From NCBI GenBank assembly GCA_029939445.1, contig JAOZSY010000055.1:1-9526 (forward strand): 9,526 nucleotides of DNA. Reading direction: 5' to 3'. Source of the stretch: Bacteroidales bacterium (GTDB lineage Bacteria > Bacteroidota > Bacteroidia > Bacteroidales > UBA1556). Position 1 is the first letter of the stretch. The number at the start of each line of letters is the position of its first letter. Under the pieces are notes generated by a model. The model made no database searches, was not told where the DNA came from, and saw only the letters and a program-made list of their open reading frames with translations. Shown here piece after piece: positions 1 through 7,000 of the stretch. The position numbers were made by a program, and so were the translations under genes.

Positions 1-1
1 T

Positions 2-202
2 CAGAGTTGGACACGGCTTACAGGGCAAAAGGTTGACAATATCATTGGGAAAAATCTTTTAGATATTATTGAATTCAACAACCCGGATCATATTTGTACG
101 ATTGTCGAAAAAGTAATAATGAAAGATCAGGCAATCGCTGAAGAAGAAGCTGCCAAAATAGGTGATCGTGAATACTGGCTTAACACCAAATACAATAGGT
201 AA
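2..202 (+). pseudogene. PAS sensor domain fragment, cut at both ends
   Basis: Frame 2 reads from the window edge for 66 codons to a TAA at 200-202. The peptide starts with SWTRLTGQKVDNIIGKNLLD and ends with GDREYWLNTKYNR. The W-x-x-LTG...IIGKNLLDI pattern followed by an acidic helix and G-x-x-x-W matches the second half of a PAS fold, as in PAS-containing histidine kinases or diguanylate cyclases. The final strand of the PAS fold and any output domain are missing, because the frame stops just where an acetyltransferase fragment begins in another frame. Local G+C by hand count is about 38%, against about 25% in the next 180 bases. This is either the broken 3' end of a sensor gene or one side of an assembly misjoin. 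The PAS assignment rests on motif recall only, and which sensor family it came from cannot be told. Confidence 0.5.
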
Positions 203-380
203 AGGCTATGGGAAAACAATGATGTTTGCACTACTAAATATATTAAAAATTAGAAATATAAAGGAAGTAATGCTTCATACTTGTTCTAATGATAGTAAAA
301 GAGCATTAAGCTTTTATCAGAATTGTGGATTTATTATTTATGATGAAAAAATAGAAAAACAAACTATAATTATAGAGTAG
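162..380 (+). pseudogene. GNAT N-acetyltransferase, C-terminal half only
   Basis: From about position 180 this frame gives LTPNTIGKGYGKTMM, which fits the acetyl-CoA binding loop of GNAT enzymes (R/Q-x-x-G-x-G), and then a helix. After that comes EVMLHTCSNDSKRALSFYQ, followed by NCGFIIYDEKIEKQ. The A-x-x-F-Y-x-x-x-GF motif is the hallmark of the GNAT C-terminal half. The roughly 70-80 N-terminal residues that should precede the loop are absent. Upstream in frame there is only a stop at 159-161 and a GTG that could restart at 162, and the same DNA encodes a PAS fragment in another frame. The remnant therefore lacks much of the fold and is unlikely to be active. Its stop codon lies 11 bases inside the convergent decarboxylase gene. 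The substrate cannot be inferred. Confidence 0.6.
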
Positions 381-1341
381 CTTTTATTGCTATCCTCTCT
401 CCCATTTTAATCTCAGTTTCCAAGCCTTTTCTAGTATTTTCAAGAAGGTCATTATCAATTTTAATACTCCCTTTCTTAAAGAACAGCACAACTGTTGATC
501 CGCCAAATTTAAAATAACCTTTTTCTTCTCCCTTAATAATGGAATTATCGCTATAAGTATTTATCATACTACCAACCATAGTTGCCGCAACTTCTGACAT
601 AATAACATCGCCAAACTCAATAGTGTTAATTACACTATAGCTTCTTTTATTTAAGCTTATAAGCTCAGCTTTTTTACGCAATGCAATTGGCGATACCGAA
701 TAATAATCTCCATTTATAAGTGTATCGATACTTATAATGCCACTTACAGGAAAATGATATCGGTGATAATCTGTTGGACAAAGGCGAATTATCATCAAAC
801 TACCATCGGCATACATATCTGAAAGGGAAGGATTCTGAAAAAATGTTTTTACATTAAACTTATAGCCTTTTACTATAAAATCTTCATTTTTTATGTTAGA
901 ATAAGCTAACACTTTTCCATCAGCAGGAGAAACTACAGATATCGAATCAGCATCAATCTCACGCGCATCACTTATTAACTTACGATAAAAGAAGTCATTA
1001 AAGCTATCGAACTCCTGCTTTTGACAAATGCTTAAATCTATATTATACGTTTCTACAAAGCCTTCAATCTTTTCAGCAGAGTTAGGTTTATCCATTTGAG
1101 AACCATACCAATCAGAAAGGAATTTGCGCTTAACCAAAGTAGAGGTAGTAAGCTCACCAATGGGATTATTATAAAGCCAAGCTAACCAAGCTTCACCATA
1201 CACTTTCTCAGTTTTAAGCTCACCAGAGCTTCTTTCAATATAATTAATAGCAATATTATTGCTACCAAAAGGGATTAAGGCAATAATCACTATTGCCGCA
1301 ATAGTAATTAATATACCTCTATATAGAATTTTTATTTTCAT
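370..1341 (-). CDS. psd: Phosphatidylserine decarboxylase proenzyme, membrane-anchored long form
   Basis: Decarboxylates phosphatidylserine to phosphatidylethanolamine, the last step of its synthesis, at the inner membrane. Counting from the ATG at 1341 (323 residues), an N-terminal hydrophobic segment (about 4-25) is followed by the VYGEAWLAWLYNNPIGEL and FNDFF(Y/T)RKL blocks. The active site is present: PADGK (D141), DYHRYHFP (H193, H196) and GGST at 280-283. Family knowledge says the chain self-cleaves between Gly and Ser, so S282 becomes the pyruvoyl cofactor of the small alpha subunit. From memory the sequence resembles the Clostridium-type enzyme (FKFGGSTV, CPTDYH, GEEKGYF) more than the short form usual in Bacteroidota. 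A TTG at 1362 would add seven residues, but it lies inside a -7 promoter box, so the ATG is preferred. No phosphatidylserine synthase gene is nearby. The stop overlaps the convergent GNAT remnant. Confidence 0.95.
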   Translation of the reverse strand: MKIKILYRGILITIAAIVIIALIPFGSNNIAINYIERSSGELKTEKVYGEAWLAWLYNNPIGELTTSTLVKRKFLSDWYGSQMDKPNSAEKIEGFVETYNIDLSICQKQEFDSFNDFFYRKLISDAREIDADSISVVSPADGKVLAYSNIKNEDFIVKGYKFNVKTFFQNPSLSDMYADGSLMIIRLCPTDYHRYHFPVSGIISIDTLINGDYYSVSPIALRKKAELISLNKRSYSVINTIEFGDVIMSEVAATMVGSMINTYSDNSIIKGEEKGYFKFGGSTVVLFFKKGSIKIDNDLLENTRKGLETEIKMGERIAIKATL

Positions 1342-1359
1342 AAATTGAATATTAAAGTG

Positions 1360-1367
1360 CAAAAATA
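1360..1367 (-). promoter_or_regulatory. Candidate -7 promoter box for psd
   Basis: On the minus strand the bases read TATTTTTG, an exact match to the Bacteroidota primary sigma factor -7 consensus TAnnTTTG. It lies about 18 bases before the psd ATG, predicting a leader of 10-14 nt. A good -33 TTTG at the usual 19-21 nt spacing is not seen; the nearest TTG (1383-1385) is 15 nt away. If real, psd has its own promoter rather than depending only on readthrough from the upstream Cache gene. Confidence 0.45.
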
Positions 1368-1444
1368 CAAATAATGCAGTTTCAATTAGAAAATAATAAA
1401 TTCATTGATTTAGTATAACTTCAAAATAATAAACTAGTTAATTA

Positions 1445-2437
1445 CTATTTTACATAAAAGCCCGAACCAATAAAATAATCTGTATTTGGAATTCTCATTA
1501 CATAAGTAACTTTAATTTGTTCATCTCCTGTAGCTGGATTATTCCAATAATATTGATAATATCCTGAACCAGAACCTTTGGCAATATTAATCATATCCTG
1601 AATTATGTAAGCCCCCTTATTATCCTGTATGTCATAGTCATTTTGCCCTTGGTGAGATGCATCAGCCCCATGAGCTATATTAATTCCGTCTAAATCGTTT
1701 ATAAAGAAATAACCAGAACCATTGTCAAAGAAACTGATATGGTCAATCATTGTTTGGCAGAATTGGACGACACTATTCTCATCGGTATATATACTATCCA
1801 AAATTCCAGATATTCCTTTTGCCATTGTAGAGGTAACCTGCAATAAAACTTCTTTTTGTGCATCAAAAGGTTCGTACAACTTTTCTGGAGGATCGCCATA
1901 AAAACCAGTACCAATAAACCAGTCTGCAGAAGGTATCAATGTAACAAAGCTTAGTTTTCGCTCAATGGCTCCAGTAGATGGGTTTTCACGATAATACTCT
2001 ACAAAACCAGAGCCCTTATATCTAACAGTTTCCACCATTTCTTGAATAAAATATTTCCCATTTATATCTTGAATATCAATTCGTGAAGTGCCTATAAGTG
2101 CATGATTTACAATAGCAACAACCCATGCACCATCTAGTGTTTCAACGAAAAAGTAACCTGAATTATCATCATAAAACCTAGCCGCATCAACAAACTCCTG
2201 ACTAAATATCGCTCGATTTGTACTATCCGAAATCAATTCAGAAAAAACAGTTTCAAAACCGGTGGCCACATTTGTGGTATTAGTCTCTACAATAGCTTTA
2301 TCAAGTTCGTATTGAGAAACCATATAATTTGGAGCAATATCTTCTGGTTCTATAATTTCCTCGCATTCACACGAATAAAAATTAGTTAACATTATTATTG
2401 ATAATAAAATGCTAATAAAAGTTTTTATTGATTTCAT
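1445..2437 (-). CDS. Lipoprotein of two tandem single-Cache (sCache_2-like) sensor domains
   Basis: 330 residues. The N-terminus MKSIKTFISILLSIIMLTNF is followed by YSC, a relaxed lipobox with C23 as the probable lipidated cysteine. The mature protein carries two copies of the same domain: SGYFF at 93-97 and 241-245, then LDG, an IQD-x-x-G-x-Y-x-IQ-(E/D)-M block (122-134 and 270-282), then GSG(F/Y)-x-x-YY and a closing WFIGTGFY or YFIGSGFY at 173-180 and 321-328. The copies are about 148 residues apart. These are hallmarks of sCache_2 domains, which bind small organic ligands outside the cytoplasm. Usually they are fused to chemoreceptors, kinases or cyclases; here there is no transmembrane output module, so the protein is a stand-alone periplasmic or surface sensor or binding protein. 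The ligand is unknown. No signalling partner is visible nearby. It lies upstream of psd on the same strand with a 103-base gap. Confidence 0.85.
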   Translation of the reverse strand: MKSIKTFISILLSIIMLTNFYSCECEEIIEPEDIAPNYMVSQYELDKAIVETNTTNVATGFETVFSELISDSTNRAIFSQEFVDAARFYDDNSGYFFVETLDGAWVVAIVNHALIGTSRIDIQDINGKYFIQEMVETVRYKGSGFVEYYRENPSTGAIERKLSFVTLIPSADWFIGTGFYGDPPEKLYEPFDAQKEVLLQVTSTMAKGISGILDSIYTDENSVVQFCQTMIDHISFFDNGSGYFFINDLDGINIAHGADASHQGQNDYDIQDNKGAYIIQDMINIAKGSGSGYYQYYWNNPATGDEQIKVTYVMRIPNTDYFIGSGFYVK

Positions 2438-2594
2438 GGCTTTATGGTTTAATTATTAATCTATAATGAAAAACTGTGTACTAAAAAAACTAAATTTATT
2501 GGTAATAAATTGAATTATTTCTGTTAATAAACTCAGTTTGGTGTTAGTTGTAATCGTTCTATTTTTTCTAAGCAATACAATAGCTGCGTAGGCT

Positions 2595-2619
2595 AAATCT
2601 AATAGAATCTTTTAGATTT
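2595..2619 (-). repeat. Short inverted repeat in the predicted Cache-gene leader
   Basis: AAATCTAA (2595-2602) is repeated inverted as TTAGATTT (2612-2619), giving an 8-bp stem with a 9-nt loop. If the promoter at 2667-2697 is used, this hairpin lies in the 5' untranslated leader of the Cache lipoprotein mRNA. The stem is A+T-rich and weak, with no strong U tract after it on the minus strand, so it is not a typical terminator. Confidence 0.35.
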
Positions 2620-2666
2620 TGATTTGCTTTTATGTATACAAAAGTTATAAGTATCTATTTATCAGA

Positions 2667-2697
2667 CAAATATAAGTAATATTGCGGCGAAATACAA
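2667..2697 (-). promoter_or_regulatory. Candidate promoter for the Cache lipoprotein
   Basis: Read on the minus strand, TTG at 2697-2695 is followed after 20 nt by TATATTTG at 2674-2667. This fits the Bacteroidota -33 (TTTG/TTG) and -7 (TAnnTTTG) pair with its usual 19-21 nt spacing. Predicted initiation near 2660 would give an unusually long leader of about 220 nt before the ATG at 2437. No better box was found closer to the gene. Chance matches are frequent in DNA this A+T-rich. Confidence 0.45.
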
Positions 2698-2706
2698 GAT
2701 ATATTT

Positions 2707-2722
2707 AATATAATATTATATT
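2707..2722. repeat. 16-base perfect palindrome between divergent promoters
   Basis: AATATAATATTATATT is identical to its own reverse complement. It sits about 10 bases upstream of the -33 element of the minus-strand promoter and about 55 bases upstream of the plus-strand -33 region, a position where a regulator could act on either. It contains only A and T, so a chance origin or a bent-DNA role is also plausible. Confidence 0.4.
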
Positions 2723-2777
2723 GTTGAAAAAATAACACCTACTAGAGCCTAGGGAATACATCTGCGAATTACTATAG

Positions 2778-2807
2778 TTTTAAATAGAATTTTAAGTAGT
2801 ACTTTTG
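2778..2807 (+). promoter_or_regulatory. Candidate promoter for the S4-domain gene
   Basis: TACTTTTG at 2800-2807 matches the TAnnTTTG -7 consensus exactly. TTTT at 2778-2781 is an imperfect -33 element at 18 nt spacing. Initiation near 2813 would give a leader of about 33 nt before the ATG at 2846. Confidence 0.5.
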
Positions 2808-2845
2808 TAAACGTAAATAATTTTTATCAAATAAACTTATACGTA

Positions 2846-3055
2846 ATGCAGTTTCAAATAGAGAATAAGGAGTATATAGAATTAAACAAACTATTAAAGA
2901 TTCTAAACTTAGTAGAAAGTGGCGGTCAAGCAAATATGTTTATAACAGAAGGCGAGGCTATTGTAAATAATGAAATTGAAACTCGCAAAAGAAAAAAACT
3001 TAGAGTAGGTGATATTATTGAATTTAATGGCTATACAATAGAAATAACAAAATAA
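2846..3055 (+). CDS. S4-type RNA-binding protein, YbcJ family (COG2501)
   Basis: A 69-residue protein that is almost entirely one S4 domain. LNKLLKILNLVESGGQA (about 13-29) forms the RNA-binding helices. ITEGEAIVNN and ETRKRKKLRVGD (about 33-57) form the turn and basic strand, and IIEFNGYTIEI closes the fold. The S-G-x-Q-A and E-T-R-K-R signatures match E. coli YbcJ and the small S4 proteins of Gram-positive bacteria, and the length is normal for the family. The expected role is binding structured RNA, probably linked to ribosomes, but the family is poorly characterised. It starts with ATG after a near-consensus promoter and no clear Shine-Dalgarno, as usual in this phylum. It appears monocistronic, ending at a convergent terminator-like hairpin shared with the TPR gene. 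Confidence 0.9.
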   Translation: MQFQIENKEYIELNKLLKILNLVESGGQANMFITEGEAIVNNEIETRKRKKLRVGDIIEFNGYTIEITK

Positions 3056-3058
3056 TAA

Positions 3059-3084
3059 TAGCGTAATATCTTAATATTATGCTA
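3059..3084. terminator. Bidirectional hairpin terminator between convergent genes
   Basis: An 11-bp stem (3059-3069 with 3074-3084, one G-T wobble on the plus strand) encloses the loop CTTA. It begins four bases after the S4 gene stop and contains the TAG stop of the convergent TPR gene. The minus-strand side is followed by a T-rich stretch, and the plus side has only a poor T tract. Position and symmetry support a shared factor-independent terminator, although the stem is A+T-rich. Confidence 0.55.
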
Positions 3085-3804
3085 CTTACAACTTTTCTCC
3101 ATATCAAACTTAGCCTCTCCACTACCAAGGGCCGACGATTGTTTAAAATCTTTACACGCAGCAGCATTATTTCCAGACTTTAAATACACTTTACCACGTA
3201 ATGCATAATAGTTTGCATTATCTGGCGATTGAATTAGCAAATAATCGTAATGGCTTATAGCAACTTTATATTCTTTAAGCTCAGTAGCAGAAATAGCGGC
3301 ATTATTATGGGCACCTTTATGACTTGGCAAATACGACAACACCTTGTCAGCATCCTTTAATGCATCATTATATGACTTCAGTTTAATACTTACATTAGAT
3401 CTATATAAATAAGTGTAGGCATTGTCATTCTTTAGGCTTATGCTTTTATCAAAATCTTCCTTTGCTTTTCTGTACTCATTAGTTCTATAATATAATTGTC
3501 CTCTATTGGTGTAAGCCTGGTAATTATTGGGAGTTTTTTTAATTACTGTAGAAAAATCTTGGATAGCTTTTTCTGTTTCGCCAACTTTAGTATAGCATAC
3601 ACCACGTTGATAATATGCCAAAACTAAATCCTTATCTTTCTTGATTGCTAAACCAAAATATTTTATTGCTTCGTAATTATCATTTGATAATACCTTAACC
3701 ATACCGAGTTTATAATCCATATTATTGGATTGAGAAACTGCATTTTTTGATGACAACAGAAATAAAACACTAAAAACAAAAACTATATACTTAAAACTTT
3801 TCAT
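3082..3804 (-). CDS. Exported tetratricopeptide (TPR) repeat protein
   Basis: 240 residues. MKSFKYIVFVFSVLFLLSS starts a Sec signal peptide with likely cleavage after AVSQ (about residue 25). Five to six TPR units of 33-34 residues follow, at about 27-60 (degenerate), 61-94, 95-128, 129-161, 163-196 and 197-230. The W/Y-x-x-(R/N)-G...Y-x-A-x-x-D-(F/Y) pattern is clear, for example AYYQRGVCYTKVGETEKAIQ. The C-terminal AACKDFKQSSALGSGEAK with a final Cys is a common ending of Bacteroidota periplasmic TPR proteins, and C217 and C239 might pair. TPR arrays are protein-docking scaffolds, so it probably acts in the periplasm, but no partner is indicated. It is divergent from the T9SS cargo operon and convergent with the S4 gene, so it appears to be transcribed alone. 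Confidence 0.85.
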   Translation of the reverse strand: MKSFKYIVFVFSVLFLLSSKNAVSQSNNMDYKLGMVKVLSNDNYEAIKYFGLAIKKDKDLVLAYYQRGVCYTKVGETEKAIQDFSTVIKKTPNNYQAYTNRGQLYYRTNEYRKAKEDFDKSISLKNDNAYTYLYRSNVSIKLKSYNDALKDADKVLSYLPSHKGAHNNAAISATELKEYKVAISHYDYLLIQSPDNANYYALRGKVYLKSGNNAAACKDFKQSSALGSGEAKFDMEKSCK

Positions 3805-3898
3805 ACTTAATCTATAACTTTAAATAAATTCTTTATTATACTAATATACAACATAATAAATTGAGTAAAATATTACTAACTGCAATTTTGTCATGCTA

Positions 3899-3915
3899 TA
3901 TATTTGGCAAAAATA
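3899..3915. promoter_or_regulatory. Back-to-back -7-like boxes, divergent
   Basis: TATATTTG on the plus strand (3899-3906) and TATTTTTG on the minus strand (3915-3908) both match TAnnTTTG and form a near-perfect inverted repeat around one G. The minus box could drive the TPR gene with a leader of about 95 nt, and the plus box could drive the cargo operon with a leader of about 110 nt. Neither has a -33 element at proper spacing, so one or both may be chance. Confidence 0.3.
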
Positions 3916-3997
3916 AGCTATTTTATATTAAAACTAAAATAATTTTATATCATATTATTCTAGTATTAAATACTGTAATAACAAAGTATAAATATTG

Positions 3998-4005
3998 TAT
4001 ATTTG
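3998..4005 (+). promoter_or_regulatory. Candidate -7 promoter box for the T9SS cargo operon
   Basis: TATATTTG matches the Bacteroidota -7 consensus TAnnTTTG exactly and lies 20 bases before the ATG at 4025, predicting a leader of about 14 nt. It overlaps the TTG at 3995 that would otherwise open the frame, which argues against that start. No convincing -33 TTTG is seen at 19-21 nt spacing. Confidence 0.45.
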
Positions 4006-4024
4006 TATTGTTCAAATGACAAAT

Positions 4025-7000
4025 ATGAGAACTTATTTTAAAATATTATTTTTAACTCTACTCCTCTACCCTTCACTAGTTTCGAGCATAACGAATGATA
4101 GTCTACGCATTAGTAAATTAGAATTTGTTGAGAATAAAGGCCAATGGGATAATCCAATTTCATTTAAAGCCAATATTAATAGCGGCAATATATGGATTGA
4201 GGAGAATGCAATTACCTTTGATTTGTATGATAGCAAAGCAATTGAGCAACTTTCGAATCATAAAGAAGGTAAAAAGCTATTACTAGAAAAGGGAATTAAT
4301 AGGCATTCGTATCAGATAGAATTTATTGGAGTAAATAGGGATTGTAAGATTACTGGAGTAGATAAATTTGAGCATTATAACAACTACTATTTAGGTAATG
4401 ATAAAAGTAAGTGGGCTCATAATGCAAGTATCTATAATTCTGTTATTTACAATGATTTATATAAGGATATAGACCTAGTTATATATGAAGATAACTATAA
4501 TTTGAAATGGGATTTTATAGTTAAGGCAAATGCCGATTTATCTAGTATAAAACTTAATTATAAAGGAGTTGACAAGCTCAAAATTAAAAAAGGAAACCTT
4601 GAGATTACTACTTCAGTGAATAAAGTAACCGAGCTCAAACCTATTGCTTATCAAAAAGATATAAATGGTAAATCAAAAGAGATTGCTTGTAAATTTATTT
4701 TAGAAGACAATACTCTTAGTTTTGAATTTCCTGAAGGATATGACAAAAACAAAGAGCTTATAATAGACCCAACGCTTATATTTGCCACCTATTCGGGCTC
4801 TACTTCCGACAATTGGGGTTTTACGGCTACTTATGACGACGAAGGTTTTTTATATGCAGGAGGAATAGTATTTGGCAATGGCTACCCAACCACTATTGGT
4901 GCTTTTCAAACAAATTACGATTCTCTTGTTGATATAGGGATTACAAAATATGATACAACAGGAAGTTTCTTAATTTATTCAACTTACCTTGGTGGTAATT
5001 ATCTTGAGGTACCTGCAAGTTTAATCGTGAATAACAATAATGAATTATTGGTTTTTGGCACTACATCCTCACTTACTTTTCCTACAACACAACAAGCATA
5101 CGATACTATATTTAATGGTGGTAGCTCCATTACTATTTCTTCATATATTACATTTGCTAATGGCGCTGATTTGTTTATTTCTCGTTTTAGCAGCGATGGT
5201 TCACAACTTATGGCTTCTACATATTTGGGTGGTAGTGGTAATGATGGAACAATGCCAAGTAGTCCTTTAGTTACAAACTATGGTGATGATATTAGAGGAG
5301 AAATAGTAATTGATGCTAATAATAACATATATGTTGTATCAACAACTGGCTCTGCAAACTTTCCAGTTTCGGGAAGTGCTTTTCAAACTGTAAAAGCTGC
5401 CAATAGTGATGGAATTATTGTAAAACTAGATAATAACCTAAGCTCTATTATTTGGTCATCTTTTTTTGGTGGCAATAGTAATGATGCTATATATGGAATA
5501 AAAGTACGACCTAATTTTGATATTTACATTACTGGTGGTACTAGCTCTACTGATATCGCTACTACTTCTAATTCGTACCAAACTAATTACCAAGGTGGAA
5601 GCGCCGATGGATATATAGCAGAGATAGCAGCTAATGGGCAAAGCATAACACATTGTACTTATGTAGGTTCTACTCAATACGACCAAAGTTATTTAATAGA
5701 TTTAGATAAATATAATAATGTTTACATATTTGGTCAAACAAAAGATACTGGCAATGTTTTTATACATAATGCTTTATGGAATAGCCCTAAAGATGGTCAA
5801 TTTATCACAAAATTTAATCCAACATTATCATCAAGAGTTTGGTCTACAACTTGGGGAAATGGGCAAGCAGGAATTGATGTAGTACCTTCAGCATTTATGG
5901 TAGATTTATGCAATAGAGTTTATTTGTCTGCATGGGGCGGTGCCGTTAATGATTCAACTTTTGGTGGCTTTGCAGGAGGTAGCACATTTAATTTGCCAAT
6001 AACATCAAACGCTATACAAAGCACTACCGATGGTAGCGATTATTATCTAATGGTAATGACTGACGATGCTTCGGGACTCGATTATGGTAGCTATTATGGA
6101 GGAAGCACATCGCATGAGCATGTTGATGGTGGAACTTCTCGTTTTGATAATAAAGGAAGAATATATCAGAATGTATGTGCTGGCTGTGGAGGAAACAGCG
6201 ATTTTCCTACTACAACGGGTTGTCATTCTAGCACAAACAATAGTGGCAATTGTAATAATGGAGTTTTTAAAGTAGATTTTAATATACCAGCAATAGTTGC
6301 TGATTACATAATTCCACCAGTTATATGCTTACCCGATACTTCATTCTTTGTTAATACCTCATTTCTATCTCACGCGGCTACTACACAGTATTTTTGGGAC
6401 TTTGACGACGGTAATTCATCAACTCAAGAATCGCCATGGCATATATATGGCCAAAGTGGAATTTATCAAGTAACACTTATTATTATCGATCCACAAAGTT
6501 GCAATATTAGTGATACTATTACACAACAAATAGTTGTGCTATCTGGTGCTAACAATACTCTTCCTACTGAATATTTATGCCCAGGAGCTACAACCCAAAT
6601 TGGATTATTACCAATTCAAGATACATCAGTATATTTTAGTTGGACACCATCTACAGGGCTTTCGGATACAAGCATTTGCAATCCTTACGCCTCACCAATG
6701 GTTACAACCAATTATACACTAACTGCTACAAATGGTTTATGTACCGACACTATTCATCAGAAAGTTAGTGTACTATATTTAATTGCAGATGCAGGTAATG
6801 ATACTACACTTTGCAATAATAGCATTACACTAACTGGTTCTGGCAATTTCAACGACCTGAATTATCTCTGGTCAAGTACTAACCTATTTAACGATACTCT
6901 AAATAATTACCCAACAGACAGTAGTTATAATCATAGCTTTACAAATTCTACCTATTTATTCTTTCAGGTAAATAACTATGGCTGTTCTGATTACGACAGT

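Larger units (their letters stand above)
2438..2845. other. Divergent intergenic region, 408 bases, no gene
   Basis: No convincing coding frame was found on either strand. The region is very A+T-rich and separates the divergently transcribed Cache lipoprotein and S4 protein. It holds a candidate minus-strand promoter (2667-2697), a candidate plus-strand promoter (2778-2807), a 16-base perfect palindrome between them (2707-2722), and a small inverted repeat (2595-2602 with 2612-2619) inside the predicted Cache leader. These are listed separately. Confidence 0.7.

Noticed and set aside
364..375. CTATAATTATAG perfect palindrome over the convergent GNAT and psd stop codons
   Set aside because: Twelve A+T-rich bases without a loop or T tract; expected several times by chance in a window of this composition, so not called a terminator.
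1342..1362. TTG start giving psd seven extra residues
   Set aside because: The TTG is part of the TATTTTTG promoter box; the ATG at 1341 gives a normal hydrophobic N-terminus.
3938..3959. AATAAT / ATTATT inverted repeat in the 3805-4024 intergenic region
   Set aside because: Six A+T pairs with a 10-nt loop are too weak and too common in this sequence to support a function.
3995..4024. TTG at 3995 or ATG at 4016 as the start of the large surface protein
   Set aside because: 3995 lies upstream of and into the -7 box, so it would not be transcribed from it. 4016 leaves almost no leader. 4025 gives a standard signal peptide, though 4016 remains possible.
4781..6290. Repeated Gly-rich and Ser/Thr-rich DNA resembling a tandem repeat array
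   Set aside because: The repetition is at protein level (SBBP-type blades) with diverged DNA. There are no identical direct repeats with spacers, so no CRISPR or minisatellite.
5040..6722. Short open frames on both strands inside the large surface-protein gene
   Set aside because: They lie in shifted or antisense frames of a well-supported gene and show low-complexity peptides with no recognisable domain or signal.
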